Part shown: positions 45,548 to 59,612 of the stretch, one piece after another
Layout of the letters: each line of letters begins with the position of its first letter
Position numbering within the stretch: position 1 is the first letter of the stretch
DNA from: Phialocephala subalpina
Lineage: Eukaryota; Ascomycota; Leotiomycetes; Helotiales; Mollisiaceae
Direction of reading: 5' to 3'
Length of the DNA: 64,000 nt
Assembly: GCA_900073065.1 (NCBI GenBank)
Contig: FJOG01000023.1
Span: 500,179 to 564,178 of the forward strand
The notes under the pieces: generated by a model
The model's input: the letters and a program-made list of their open reading frames with translations, nothing else
What the model was told of the DNA's origin: nothing
Database searches by the model: none
Translations under genes and position numbers: made by a program

Positions 45548-48500
45548 ATGGATGATCTCGAGTCTTTGGAACTCCTCTCTTTAGTCTCGAGGGTGACCTC
45601 AGAGTTGAATAACCATCTCGGTGTCAGCGACAAGACTCTCGCAGAGTTCGTGATCGCTCAACATGCAGAATGCAAGTCTCTCGAGGAGTTTCAGGCGAAG
45701 CTGGATGCAATGGGGGCAGAGTTTCCGCAGAGCCTGATCGAGAGCGTGGATCGCCTGGTACGGACTATGCATCCGAAATATAAAGGGAAATCGAATGGAG
45801 GTGGCGGACAGGATGGGCAGAGCAAGCGCAAGATTGAGGAGAAGACCAAAGTCTTCAAAGGACTTGCGATGCCGGACAAGGAGGTCCCTTGGCAGGACGA
45901 TGAAGAGGAATATCACGCAAATGGCGGTACGGATGCTATCGACGATACTCTGGCGCTGCTCGAGGGATTGGAAAGCAAGGCCAAGAACGAAGGTGTTGGC
46001 AGAACCAGTCGAAAACGAACTCGAAGTCCGCACGAAGATTACGAGAGAGGCCGCAGTCGAAGAGACAAATACAGATCCCACTCTCGGTCGATAGAAGACC
46101 GGCGGCGGAAGAAAAATAGACATGATGACGAAGACGAATTTGGGCGATCGAGAAACGGTCATAAAAGCAGCCGGCGGAGGCGAGACGATGACGATTTCCA
46201 ACGGCCTCCAACACCCGAGGTTGATAACGAGCCGATACTGTTCAAGGTCTATGATGGTCACATCACAGGCGTCAAGGACTTTGGAGCATTTGTCAATATC
46301 CATGGTGTCAAAGGCAAGGTTGATGGTCTCGTTCATGTGTCTGCTCTAGTAGAGGGACAGCGTGTCAACCACCCTTCAGACCTGGTTGAGAGGGGGCAGC
46401 CAGTCAAAGTGAAGGTTATCAAGATTGAGGGATCCAGGATTGGTCTTTCCATGAAGGATGTTGATCAACAGACGGGCAGAGACATGGCTCCTCAAGCTAG
46501 AATTCAATCTGGAGCGAATTCAGAACGACTGGGAGGTGGGAAGAACGAATATGGCCTTATAGATGAGAAAGCCGTTGTTTTCGAAGAAAATGCGCCAAGT
46601 CAGTACCGGAAGAACAAGAAGCGGATGACGTCTCCAGAGCGTTGGGAAATTCGACAACTCATTGCATCTGGTGTTGTTAAAGCTTCTGATTATCCCGACC
46701 TTGATGAAGATTATAATGCTACCCTAAACGGTGAAGGAGGAATCGAGTTAGAAGAAGATGTGGATATCGAACTTCGAGAGGAGGAACCGCCGTTCCTGGC
46801 TGGGCAGACGAAACAGTCGCTCGAACTTTCACCTATCAGAGTGGTCAAGGCGCCCGATGGTTCAATGAACCGAGCCGCGATGGCAGGTGCAACCCTAGCG
46901 AAGGACCGGAGAGAGTTACGACAGCAAGAAGCCCAAGACAAAGTGGCCGAAGAGACCGCAAAAGTTGATATATCAGCTCAATGGAACGATCCTATGGTAT
47001 CCGCAGATGAGAGAAAATTTGCCAGTGATTTAAGAAGCGCTAAGCCGAACGTCTCGAACGAAGTAGTCCCGGAATGGAAACGAGCTACACAGAACAAAGA
47101 ACAAACATTTGGTCGGAGAACCGACATGACCATCAAGCAACAGAGAGAGTCACTCCCAGTCTATAGGTTCAGATCAGAACTGATCAAGGCGGTGCATGAG
47201 AATCAGTTGCTCATTGTGGTTGGTGATACTGGATCTGGAAAAACGACTCAGTTGACCCAGTACCTGGCTGAAGCCGGGTTTGCCAATGATGGTATGATCG
47301 GCTGCACTCAACCTCGTCGTGTGGCTGCGATGTCCGTTGCAAAGCGTGTCGCCGAAGAAGTGGGCTGCCAGCTTGGTCAGGAGGTTGGGTACACTATCCG
47401 TTTTGAGGACTGCACCAGCCCTGCAACAAAAATCAAGTATATGACCGACGGCATGTTGCAACGAGAGATTCTTATGGATCCTGACCTCAAGAGGTACTCT
47501 GTTATCATGCTTGATGAGGCTCACGAGCGGACTATCGCCACCGACGTCCTTTTTGCATTGCTCAAGAAGACATTGAAAAGACGACCAGACCTGAAAGTCA
47601 TTGTTACTTCGGCTACTCTAGATGCTGATAAGTTCTCTGCTTACTTCAACGAATGTCCTATCTTCTCAATCCCAGGTCGAACATTCCCAGTCGAGGTCAT
47701 GTATTCCCGGGAGCCAGAATCCGATTATCTCGATGCAGCGCTGGTTACCGTCATGCAAATCCACCTGACTGAACCTCCTGGAGATATCCTTCTGTTCTTG
47801 ACAGGCCAAGAAGAAATTGATACCAGTTGCGAAATCCTGTTCGAGCGTATGAAAGCCCTTGGCCCAGGCGTGCCAGAACTTATCATTCTTCCTGTCTACT
47901 CAGCTTTGCCGAGCGAAATGCAAAGTAAGATTTTCGACCCAGCGCCTCCCGGGAGCAGAAAAGTGGTTATTGCAACAAACATTGCAGAAACATCTATCAC
48001 AATCGATCACATCTACTATGTCATCGACCCTGGATTTGTCAAACAAAACGCCTACGACCCTAAGCTTGGAATGGATTCCCTCGTTGTGACACCGATTTCG
48101 CAAGCTCAGGCGAAGCAAAGATCTGGTCGTGCTGGAAGAACAGGTCCAGGAAAGTGCTTCCGTCTCTACACGGAAGCCGCGTTCCAGTCAGAAATGCTGC
48201 CCACATCGATCCCCGAAATCCAAAGGCAGAATCTATCGAATACGATTCTTATGCTCAAAGCCATGGGAATCAACGATTTGTTGCACTTCGACTTCATGGA
48301 CCCCCCTCCAACGAATACCATGTTGACTGCCCTCGAGGAGCTGTATGCTCTGTCAGCACTTGACGACGAAGGTCTGTTGACTCGCCTAGGTCGCAAGATG
48401 GCCGATTTCCCTATGGATCCTTCACTAGCCAAGGTGTTGATTGCTTCAGTGGATTTGAAGTGTTCCGACGAAATTCTTAGCATCGTTGCGATGCTGTCCA

Positions 48501-49150
48501 TGCAATCCGTCTTCTACCGACCAAAGGAAAAGCAGACGCAGGCAGACCAAAAGAAAGCCAAATTTCACGACCCTCATGGAGACCATCTGACCCTGCTCAA
48601 CGTTTACAATTCTTGGAAACAGAACAAATATGCAAATCCGTGGTGTTTCGAAAACTTTATCCAAGCACGGTCCATGCGGAGAGCGAAAGATGTCCGAGAC
48701 CAACTCGTCAAGATCATGGAACGGTACAAGCACCCAATTCTATCTTGTGGTCGCGACACGCAGAAGGTCCGGCAAGCACTTTGTAGCGGATATTTCAGAA
48801 ACTCCGCTCGAAAAGATCCTCAAGAAGGCTACAAAACTCTCATCGAAGGCACACCCGTATATCTGCATCCAAGTTCTGCCCTTTTCGGAAAGCAAGCCGA
48901 ATGGGTCATCTACCATACATTGGTGCTCACGAGTAAGGAGTACATGCAATGCACCACATCCATTGAGCCGAAGTGGCTGGTTGAAGCTGCGCCTTCGTTC
49001 TTTAAGGTTGCTCCTACGGATAAGTTGAGCAAGAGGAAGAAGGCAGAGAGGATACAGCCGTTGTATAATAAGTTCGCTGCGGAGGATGACTGGAGGTTGT
49101 CGGCGCAGAAGAGGCAGGGTAGAGGTGGAGGTGGTGGAACTTGGGGCTAG
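45548..49150 (+). CDS. PRP22: Pre-mRNA-splicing ATP-dependent RNA helicase Prp22 (DHX8)
   Basis: One uninterrupted exon, 1200 residues from [13 protein letters not shown]. An Arg/Ser-rich stretch lies at about 155-215. An S1 RNA-binding domain follows (about 230-310, [18 protein letters not shown]), which marks Prp22/DHX8 among DEAH helicases. Core motifs are [11 protein letters not shown] (about 558), Ia [14 protein letters not shown] (about 655), [29 protein letters not shown] and [16 protein letters not shown] (about 856), followed by winged-helix, ratchet and OB domains. Prp22 acts in the second catalytic step and releases spliced mRNA from the spliceosome. The absence of introns in a 3.6-kb gene contrasts with most neighbours. 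Confidence 0.97.
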   Translation: MDDLESLELLSLVSRVTSELNNHLGVSDKTLAEFVIAQHAECKSLEEFQAKLDAMGAEFPQSLIESVDRLVRTMHPKYKGKSNGGGGQDGQSKRKIEEKTKVFKGLAMPDKEVPWQDDEEEYHANGGTDAIDDTLALLEGLESKAKNEGVGRTSRKRTRSPHEDYERGRSRRDKYRSHSRSIEDRRRKKNRHDDEDEFGRSRNGHKSSRRRRDDDDFQRPPTPEVDNEPILFKVYDGHITGVKDFGAFVNIHGVKGKVDGLVHVSALVEGQRVNHPSDLVERGQPVKVKVIKIEGSRIGLSMKDVDQQTGRDMAPQARIQSGANSERLGGGKNEYGLIDEKAVVFEENAPSQYRKNKKRMTSPERWEIRQLIASGVVKASDYPDLDEDYNATLNGEGGIELEEDVDIELREEEPPFLAGQTKQSLELSPIRVVKAPDGSMNRAAMAGATLAKDRRELRQQEAQDKVAEETAKVDISAQWNDPMVSADERKFASDLRSAKPNVSNEVVPEWKRATQNKEQTFGRRTDMTIKQQRESLPVYRFRSELIKAVHENQLLIVVGDTGSGKTTQLTQYLAEAGFANDGMIGCTQPRRVAAMSVAKRVAEEVGCQLGQEVGYTIRFEDCTSPATKIKYMTDGMLQREILMDPDLKRYSVIMLDEAHERTIATDVLFALLKKTLKRRPDLKVIVTSATLDADKFSAYFNECPIFSIPGRTFPVEVMYSREPESDYLDAALVTVMQIHLTEPPGDILLFLTGQEEIDTSCEILFERMKALGPGVPELIILPVYSALPSEMQSKIFDPAPPGSRKVVIATNIAETSITIDHIYYVIDPGFVKQNAYDPKLGMDSLVVTPISQAQAKQRSGRAGRTGPGKCFRLYTEAAFQSEMLPTSIPEIQRQNLSNTILMLKAMGINDLLHFDFMDPPPTNTMLTALEELYALSALDDEGLLTRLGRKMADFPMDPSLAKVLIASVDLKCSDEILSIVAMLSMQSVFYRPKEKQTQADQKKAKFHDPHGDHLTLLNVYNSWKQNKYANPWCFENFIQARSMRRAKDVRDQLVKIMERYKHPILSCGRDTQKVRQALCSGYFRNSARKDPQEGYKTLIEGTPVYLHPSSALFGKQAEWVIYHTLVLTSKEYMQCTTSIEPKWLVEAAPSFFKVAPTDKLSKRKKAERIQPLYNKFAAEDDWRLSAQKRQGRGGGGGTWG

Positions 49151-49511
49151 AGGGGACGTGGTTGGATTTGTGATATAGTATGTCTGGCCGAAGGCCACAC
49201 CGAAAATGCACTATATTCAAGCGAATGCTTGCTGACCCTAACCCTTTCTTCACTTTTAACGTTTGATATCTTCTTGCTGCTCTTTTCGCTGTTGTGTTTT
49301 CCTCCCTTCCCCTCCCCTCCCTTCTACTCCTCTCGCTGTCTTTTACGTGCTGTCGCCAGTGCCCAACATCCCAAACTACTTCATCCCTGAAGCACATGGT
49401 CATCTCAATTTGCCAGTCTTTCTCATACATTGTGGTCTGGCAATTGTGAACTCAATTTAGTGCCATGATTTCGGACATTCTCCGATCCATCCAAGTTGGG
49501 AACTAAACGCT

Positions 49512-51473
49512 TCAAGAACAGACATTCTCCAATTTCGAAGCTACACCCCGTCGATGCTTCCACTGGCTCAAAGCTTTCTCGGCAAGAAACGCCATCTGTG
49601 GGATCCTCCAATCATCCCTCTCAACCCAACTCCCATTAGCATCAAACACCATATTCTTCCCCACTTTTCCCTCCTCCGCTCTATACCTGGGCCAACGCGG
49701 CCACCCATCCAACCCATGCCCATTCGGATCAAAATCACTTACAAAACTAGCCCACATCCTGCTCATCGCCGTAGCTGCCTCTACATATTTCTCCCTCTCA
49801 ATCTCACTACTCACATTAAAAGGATTAGTAGCATAGCCAGCTCCGTCAATATTATCAAATACCCAAGCTACTTCTTGATAATACGTTACGCCGATTATGT
49901 CTGCGAGTCCGGCAGGCTGGATGTTGAAGCGGTAAGAGTATACTGAGATATTGTGGGATGAGTATACAGATACGACGGCGCGGCGGGGTTAGTGTTCTAC
50001 TACGTCGCCGAAGAATGCGGCGCCGCGTTTCCACTGCTTACCGTATGTGGCAATGTCTGAGGCAGTGAGGTTGTAGCCTACTGGAATACCGAGAGCTGGT
50101 TTGCTGGAGTAGAGTTTTTCGATCATTGAAATGGTTGCTAATTCTCTGTCGGTACTGCTTGAGAAGCGAGCATGAAGATACTTTTCAAAGCTCCTCTTAC
50201 AGTTATCAGCACCGCCCTGTGCAACCGCTGCTCGGAAATCCTCATCAGTATTGATCCCATGTGGACTAATAGCCGTTCCCTCATCAGTATTCGTCCCATA
50301 AAGAATAGGTAGTTTCACGAATCGACCATCGTTGATTTGCGTGCTGCAATAATCCTGGAGAAAGTCGTTGTCAATGACAGATACCCAGGGCCCGAGACCT
50401 GTTCCGGCGATCCAGGTATCGGTGATGTTCAACGCAGCGTTAGGTTGAGAGAATTGAAGGTAGCGGAGACATTCGAGGGGTGAGGTGGCGTTGTGGCATC
50501 CGGTGCTTTTCATTAGGTTGGTGTAGAGTTCTTCGCTGTATCCGTTTGTGTATGGAGTAGCCTGTCACATTTCAGAGTCAGTAATACAGTATGCCCTTTC
50601 GAAGTCGTCCCTTGGTAGAATTCCGTGTCCCAAGAATCAGCCAGCTTGACTTTCAAGGAAAGACTTTCGAAAAAGCACAAAATGAGAATTGTCTTCTCAA
50701 ATAAAGACTCACATATGGCCACCTCTCAAGCGGCCCACCAGACTCCATAATCGCAGCCCGGTACAACCCATCATCCCTCCCGCCATAAGCAACCAAATGT
50801 CTCCCGATCGCAATACCCCCAGCACTCTCACCCCAAAGCGTGACTTTCCTCTGATCTCCTCCAAAAGCCCCATATTCTCCTGAATTTAATGAAGCGCAAG
50901 TCTCTGATCTCTCAACCCTACATTTCCAGTACCATTTGCAGCTACCTCTTTGCTCCTGAGGAATCCAAACGCAGAGAGTCGGTAGTTGAGTAATACTGCT
51001 ATCATGGGTTTATTGGCTTCGATGGACTGTTGGACGATGCGAGAGAGGTTGTATCGTTGATCTTGGGTGCCACCTTCGTAGAATCCGCCTCCATAGAGCC
51101 AGACTATGACGGGGAGAGGTTCGGATGGTTGTCCGGTAGGTCGAACGACATTGATCGTGAGGCAATCTTCAGGCGAATTGAAATAATTGGAATCACTACC
51201 ATATCCAACGCAGATTGGAGAGTAATTGGTGGCTTTTCGAGTGCCGTTCCATGTTGTATTCAAGCCGGCAGGACCGCGAAAACGTAAATACCCAAGAGGT
51301 GGCTGTGCATACGGTATTCCAAGGAACTCATCCTCATTATACGTAGGATTGTATCGGCCAACGTATGACCCATTCTTGACTGTGATGATTGGAGAGGAGA
51401 AGCTGGCGCTGGCTGCTTGAAAATAGAGCGCTGATAGAAGGAAAGAAAGAAGTCTGTGGAAGGTGGCCGACAT
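49512..51473 (-). pseudogene. Type-B carboxylesterase/lipase, inactivated
   Basis: Signal peptide MSATFHRLLSFLLSALYF, then family blocks: GIPYAQPPLGYLRF, SEDCLTINVVRP (here with P before E), VIVWLYGGGFYEGG (oxyanion hole), and, in another frame, TLWGESAGGIAIG with the nucleophile Ser. LYGTNTDEGTAI and VTYYQEVAWVFDN follow. Lesions: TAA at 50886-50888 where family members have a Trp (ALH-stop-IQEN); a one-base loss a few codons later that shifts the GESAGG part out of frame; and TAA at 49989-49991 in the C-terminal exon. In VTYYQEVAWVF a Tyr stands where the catalytic His is expected. An intron near 50570-50715 (GTGAGT donor) looks normal. It would have been a secreted esterase. Start: first ATG with a good signal peptide. 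Confidence 0.8.
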
Positions 51474-52180
51474 CGGAAAAGGAGAGCAGCAGTAGTGGAA
51501 TGTGTAATGGATGCAATGAGACCTTTCATTCGATTTTTAAAGATTAAGTAACTCTCTCCAGCTTTGTAATCTCGCTATCCCAGAAGGCACGACAATGGCG
51601 ACTTAAGCAGGATCGGATGTCCTGCCGACTTGCATCTGTCGTATCTCTGACCAGTTCAAGCCTTCAGGGGAGTATATTGGTACCTGTAGAGCTTAGTCTC
51701 CTCTTGGAATGGGCACAAAGATGTTTCGGCCGAGCTGCATCATTGATGGTCTCTTGCCAGATATGCGAGCTTGCCACCGTCTCGCAAGGAGAATGTTGGT
51801 TCCCCATATAAAACCACGGAGAGCAACATATGGATACGGTATGGACTATTGACCATCGCAGATGCAGGATATAGCCCTGTCGCAGGCGTGCCCATGCTTT
51901 CGTCCTTAACGTCCACAGCGCAGCCGACCAAGGGTGGGCTCCATCACGTCTACTTTCCCGTTTCCCGTTTTTTCTTCGCCGTCGCTAATGCGGGCAAGCG
52001 AGGCAAGAAAGGGGCAAGGTGGAGCGAAGCTTCATCCCCCACTCTACTCTACCGGAAACGATAGAAGCTGCAAGGCGATAAGAGCTTTCGATATCACCTT
52101 TTTGCTTCAAGCTTGCATGCACATCAACTTGCAAGTCTTACGGCTGGAATCAAATTGTACACTCATCATTGTTCTACAAC
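51474..52180. other. Divergent intergenic between esterase and dipeptidase relics
   Basis: About 700 bp holding promoter regions of both broken genes, which point away from each other. Short frames only. Confidence 0.45.
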
Positions 52181-53791
52181 ATGTCAGATTCGGAAGAAGA
52201 AAGTCACCCATACCAGCTTCTGGATGTTGACCTTCGAGTCAAGGAAGTCCTCAAAACAACACCACTCTTTGATGGTCACAATGATCTCCCTCAGCAACCC
52301 CGCGCCATATTCCACGGCAAGATACACAACAATCCCAAGTTTGATCTCGAAGCTGGCTTTCAGCGTTGCATGACAGACATTCCCCGACTACGAGAAGGTC
52401 TGTTACCCGTTCCCCAATTCACTTCAACTTTTTAGACAAACACTGACAATATCTCAAGGTGCTGTCAGAGCTCAATTCTGGTCTGTATGCGTCCCATGTA
52501 TTCGTTCGGCAGAGAACTTCTCGACCCCAGAATATAGCGATATGGCGAGGGATGCTATCGAGCAGATTGAGATGGCGCTCCGGCTCGTGCACTCGTATCC
52601 GAGAGTTTTTGAGCTTGTGAGGGAACCGGGGGATGTGAAGCGGGTTTATGAGAGTGGAAGGATTGCGTGTTCGATTGGAATCGAAGGGTTAGTGTAAATT
52701 TCCAGTCTGCGAGAGAGAAAGACTGACAAGAAACAGGCTTCATATGGCAGGAAACTCGATTGGGATCATTCGAGCGTTCTATATTTTAGGTGTTCGATAT
52801 GTCAGTTCTGCCTCCCCTACTCGCTTGCTCTTCCCGCTGTAGACATCGAAGTTCCTACCAGATAGGAAAGATGCTGAACATCCTGCATAGTGTACCCTGA
52901 CACACCTCTGCAGCAATGCATTCGCGGACTCCTCGACTTCGAAAGTAGGTCCCGTACATGGTGGCCTGTCATCCCTAGGGCGCTCTGCAGTGAAAGAAAT
53001 GAACCGAATTGGTATAGACTCCGCTAATTCCGAGCCACTTGCTGACATACTAAAGGCATGATAATCGACTGCTCCCATGTATCAGACGCCTGCGCCTACC
53101 AAGTCCTCGAACTCTCCCGAGCCCCCATAATGTTCTCCTACAGCAACTCCAGAACAACATTCAACTGCGCTCGCAACGTCCCCGACTCCATCCTCGACCG
53201 AGTTCCAGCCAATGGCGGTATCGCCATGGTAACATTCGTTCCTGAACACGTTTCCAAGAAGCGGAAAGATGCAACGATGGATATGGTTCTCGATCATTTG
53301 TTCTATATAGCAGGAACGATCGGTTGGGACTATGTTGGTCTTGGGAGTGATTTTGATGGGATTGCGAGTGTTATTCCGGGGCTTGAGGATGTGAAGTGTT
53401 ACCCGGCGTTGATGAAGGCGATATTGGATCGGGTGCGACGCAGGAATAGTTGAGGAAGTGTATTGGGGAGAATATATTGAGGGTTTGGAGTGGAGTGGTG
53501 AAAGTGAGGGAGGGAATGAAGGCTGAGAATGTGCTGCCTGTTGAGGATGTATGGGAAGTCAGACAGTGGTGTGAGTGTTAGGGCGTAGTTTTTCCTCTTT
53601 GGCAAAGTCCTATGGTGGCTCGCTACGGGTACTTCCTCGTGCTTGTATTTTTGCTCTCTCTGTTGGTTTGACGATGCTGACCGAAGTTTCTAACAGGGAG
53701 GTACGATAGGTACTACCAGGTGCCGGATCCAGACCCAGAAGATAAGTTGGGGTATGATTGGTATGGTGTACCAGCTCCGGAGGAAGGTTAA
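52181..53791 (+). pseudogene. Membrane-dipeptidase-like protein (peptidase M19), damaged
   Basis: About seven exons. Start MSDSEEESHPYQLLDVDL. Recognisable M19 elements: metal motif FDGHNDLP (His-x-Asp), REGAVRAQFWSVCVP, SIGIEGLHMAGNSIG (Glu ligand), [42 protein letters not shown] (His ligand) and DYVGLGSDFDGI. The block that should read SHS, carrying another zinc-ligand His, reads FSYSNSRTTFN, one C-to-T change from His. Near 53430 a G is missing (LDRGATQE only appears after a frame change), and the next Gln position is TAG. The last exon, probably about 53697-53791, encodes RYDRYYQVPDPDPEDK. M19 enzymes cleave dipeptides, including those with D or unusual residues. No signal peptide is visible. 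Confidence 0.75.
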
Positions 53792-54090
53792 AGCACGATC
53801 AAACACGGAAAGAATTGTAAAAGCAGACATCCCTTCAGCATTGACTGCAGAATTGTTGGTCCCAAACTTGAACGGTTCGGTCTTGGCAAGGTGCTCCAAG
53901 CTTGGCGTCCGAACTCAAGGAAGACTCTTTCTCCATTCCTTGCAACTTACATCGTTCCTGGGAGGGACATCGCGCTTGATTTGAAAGAAAGAAAGGGAAT
54001 GGAGGCTAAGGATAACGCCCTAGTTGGATGTTCAAGCTACTCGAGTAGGAATTCTCGGCAGGTTGTCTTATTTGAGGTACCGAAGGCAGT
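53792..54090. other. Short intergenic gap between convergent genes
   Basis: Nothing supported; must hold both 3' UTRs. Confidence 0.4.
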
Positions 54091-56429
54091 TCAGAACAAA
54101 TCCCATAAATCAGCCCACGGATAATCGAATCCATTGACATTGTTTTGTGTGTCGAGGACGGAAGGACCAGTGTGTAAGCCCCAATTGTAGCTATTCTGGT
54201 CAAAGACTCCAGGATCGAATCCTATCGTGGGTCCTTGATAAGAATCACTGCGTAACTCGAATTGCACTGGCCTGCCGCTCGAAATACCAGCCGCGGCACC
54301 CGTTCCATCTGTTGTATAGTTGCCACAAAGTCTCAAGATCGGTCCTTCACAAGTTGCCAGACATATGTCGGCGAGATCCCAATGTTCTTCTTCTTTTGCG
54401 TGACGCAGCCATTGAACAAGGCTTATCAGCGAGCCCTTACACCTTTCTGCGATGATTGGATCAGATGTCTCGATTGCGCAGCGAAGAGCAATGAGTGCTG
54501 CGGAACCAATGTGGTATGCCGAGTACGGTGACCAGAACTCGTAGAGATGGTGGGACTTCAACGAGCACAGGAAGGTCACAATAGAGATGGCAGATTCCCG
54601 AAGAACAGCCTGTGAGTATTGTCGCGCTTCAAGTAGTCCGGCTTCAGCTGAATGGGTCGCGTTCTGGGGAGGAAAAGGATGTTAGCTTGCCTGGCAATTC
54701 TTGCACACCTGTCCTGTGATTGTCGGGCAGGACTAGAGACAATTTAAGGATTAAATTGTGCAAGAAGTAAAGGTAGAAGCACGACACGAAAATGCTTACC
54801 CGAAAAGATATCCGGCATATCAGCATCTTTGTAGCCAAGAAACCCAGTCGCAGACTACTCGATCCACCGCAGAACTGAGTGTATGTTTCGTTCCCGTTTC
54901 GAAGGATGCCGAGAGCAGGCTCTGATTCTTCCCAGTCATCGAGGTCGGTCTCCAGTCTCCGAAGATGCCTCGACACCTCTGAGACGGCTCTCTGACGACG
55001 ATCGTAGACCAGTGGCAAAATTTCGCCCAGTACTTCTGTCAATGTACACGAGGCAATGAAGCATTGCGCGGATTCAATCCGTTGCGAACTTTCTTTTCCT
55101 GGGGTAATGAGAGCTGCTACAGTTGGAATAGGAACGTCGTACTGATTTCTGGTGATGAGAGTTGGTGTACCGTGGGCGAAACTCGACCTTCGTGCAGGCA
55201 AAAATGTCAGCAAACGTTGACATCGAAGTACTCCTCAGACTTACCAGCGATCGTGGATCAACACTCCCCACCACAGGCGGATACGCATAAACTTCTCAGC
55301 ATCAGATATTTTCCACGTCTGTGGATCGCGATTCAGACCGAGTATATGTGACAACCCGACAGTTCGACTGCTGGTGATAGTATTACCAGTGATAGATGTC
55401 GTAGGCCTACCATTCAGGTCCAGCAACGCTGCATGTATCGTCGACATCCCAGGAGCGAGGAACTCCTCTTGTAGAGCAACAACTGCAAGATTCCAGGCAT
55501 ATTGCATGCTCGGACGCGGATGTGGGCGAAGCCTCTCAGACCGGTGCCAGTAAATCAGAGAAGAAGCAAGCAAGTCGCACACCATAGCCGCAGATAAGCT
55601 TTTGTTGCCAGTCTTGTAAAGATGAACGAAGTGCTCTTCGTCCATAACGGGAAAAGAAGGATGGATGTACTCGAAATACCTACAAATAAAATTAGTCGTT
55701 GACTTTGCAATTCAGCGCGTACACTTGCAGATCAACAACATCATCAGTAAAAGGACCCAAAACCTGCTCTAAGATTTCTCGTTGCTTCTCCCCAGGTCGA
55801 TTATTCAAAGAAAGCCCCTCTCGTCGGCGAGGAACAGTGAGGCACAAGACTGGATCCTTGGGGTTGTCCGAGACGGTATCATAAACTCGATTCCCGCTGC
55901 CATTATGAAGCCGCCCTTGTGAAGACATATAATTCTGGATCGTTTGGACATCCTCTGCCATCACTGGCCCTACAAACATAGCAGATTTACTCCCTGATGC
56001 TTCGCTATTTTCCTCCCTGGATGTATTAACTGCTGATGAGACATCATGTCTAGGCTGGAATGGGGATAAGATGTTGCGCTGATGCTGCGATTGGGTCTCA
56101 CCCAGGACGTTCGAACTACTTGGAGATTCATCGTTCGGTCTGAGTTGACGACGTTTTGCTGGGCGGTTGGCATGAGCATGTCCCAGGCTCTCACGGCGTT
56201 GAGAGGAAGCTTTACTTGAAAAGGCCCGTTCCTTTTGAGGTTGGGTACACCTGACGCTCGCGTTTCTGCAAGAACTGCACGGCTGACCAGCAACATCTAC
56301 AGAACAGCGTAACTTGCGTTTCCTACAACGCTCGCAAGCAGGGAACCTGTGAGACCGGTATGGCCTTGCCTCTGCAGGTACCTGAGAAGAGTTTCGGTCG
56401 TTGGTTGCCGTTGGTGAGTACATCTCCAT
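54091..56429 (-). CDS. Zn2Cys6 transcription factor with fungal_trans domain
   Basis: Four exons: from 56429 to about 55729, about 55671-55243, about 55200-54800, and about 54655-54091. Start MEMYSPTATND. The binuclear zinc cluster is ACERCRKRKLRCSVD...CSSCRNASVRC (about 30-60, six Cys in CX2CX6C...CX2CX6C spacing). A Ser-rich linker follows, then the fungal-specific regulatory domain with YIHPSFPVMDEEHF, LNRDPQTWKISDAEKFMRIR and LWWGVLIHDRW. The C-terminus is acidic/aromatic (FDYPWADLWDLF), possibly an activation tail. The exon 1/2 junction is clean only with a late acceptor (TTTCGAG). With the more usual TTTGTAG acceptor, which would restore the common YFEYIHPSFP, one base is out, so a small lesion cannot be excluded. 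Sits centrally in the catabolic block and may have controlled it. Confidence 0.85.
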
Positions 56430-57138
56430 TTGCAAATGGAACCGAATCAACCTCAAAATGACAGAAAATGACTGGACTGAACCCGCAAAGCAACGAAACT
56501 AAAGTTGACGAAGGTGATTAAGTCCGAATTCGACATCTGAGCAGAAAACTTCCTAACAAACAACCGTGTCCGTCCTGAGCTGATGTCTTCTGCCAAGAGT
56601 GGGGTGCCTCCACGAGGATCACAAGTTCAGGTCCGCTGCACTACGCATTCATTGTAGCACTGGGAATCCCAAGCCAACAGATGGGGAACTACATCAGAAC
56701 TCATCGAGCTTTTCCGTCGTTGTCCGAATGAAGGACCAACCTTTAGGTTGCAGCCGAGGGGCGCCTTAGAATTGGTCTGGACCGGAGCAGGTGGAAGGGA
56801 ACACAGAGACAATCGAGATGAACGAGAGTATATGCATGGGAGAAGAAGCATATGTAGTTGCGAGGAAATCGGACATCATGGACTGTTCATTGTTTGACTT
56901 GTTTTTGGAGGATGTGGTCGAATGGTGTCCGGACTAGACCGAATCTGGAAAGGTTCCAGAAGCTTGATTTCTGGTGCGTGAACTATTTCACCAGAACAGA
57001 CATTTGACCACGTCTGCGATTCGAGCTCTTTTGTTACCAAATTAGTCCCTGAAATCATTTCCACTTTACAAATTTTACTTTCCATGAATTCATGTTCTTC
57101 CTAAATGCAACATACCACTGTCCAGTCTACCCTGAAAC
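56430..57138. other. Intergenic, about 700 bp
   Basis: Promoter of the Zn2Cys6 gene and 3' flank of the class III aminotransferase gene. Zn2Cys6 proteins often bind paired CGG triplets, but I see no convincing arrangement. No gene. Confidence 0.4.
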
Positions 57139-58766
<1,628 letters not shown>

Positions 58767-59612
58767 CTTGAAGAATTCTTGGTGTGAGATTGTTGATTTC
58801 GATATCGATATTCAAATTCCGTGGATGAGCTATCTGACACAATCTAGCGTCGATGTCGCCGTTTATATAGATCAATTGTCAGCCCAGGTCTTGATCGCAA
58901 TCTTTCATTTTTGAGACATCACCATTATTCACAAGATTGTCAGAGGACAAATGGCATCGACGCCACGACAGGGATGAGATTGGATCGCGGCAGTCACATG
59001 TGTCGCATGCGCGATAATGGCGACGGAAAACTTCGTTATGGCACCAAAAAGTTTCCCATTACTTTTCCGAACATGTGGAAGAGTGAATGCGGGGAGATTG
59101 ATAAGTAACGATGATGCCCTACGGCCAGGGGCTCCAAGCTGGCAAATATCACTCCTGCATGACAAGTTCGAGGAGTGTGGTACCACTAGGGTCATGCTAT
59201 CACCGCAACTGCATCTCAACTGCTCGAAACTGTCATCGATGCCGTCAATGTATGTTCGGTAAACTTGATCGTGGGTCGAGGAGTTTTCCGTGAGAGACGC
59301 GATAGACCCCACCTTTAAGGGTTGTTGTGAACGGGGGAACTCCAGGCAAGGGCATGCCAGTTCGCACCTTCTTGGAGTCGGGAAGATAAGAAACACTGGT
59401 CATGGTCCGATATTCTGGCACCATGAAGTATCTGGCAGTCGACAAGATCGGCTGGCTGCATGGCCAGAGCTCCCTGGAGAGGATTGCTGCCAACAGGTTC
59501 TCGCTGATAAGACTATTATCCTGATGAGATGAGGCATCGATGGCATTCGATATAAGGAGGAGTCGCTCCTGGGAGGCAAGCATCATCAAGATTATCTGCC
59601 AAAACAAACATC
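58767..59612. other. Divergent promoter region, class III enzyme / MFS permease
   Basis: About 850 bp between opposing starts. Short open frames on both strands lack domains. Shared control by the nearby Zn2Cys6 factor is possible but no site is evident. Confidence 0.4.

Noticed and set aside
49935..50000. An intron (GTAGTA...TCTCAG) that would remove the TAA at 49989 in the esterase
   Set aside because: It would also remove the RRAV segment expected in this family and puts the CTAAC branch motif about 11 nt from the donor. Kept as a remote option.
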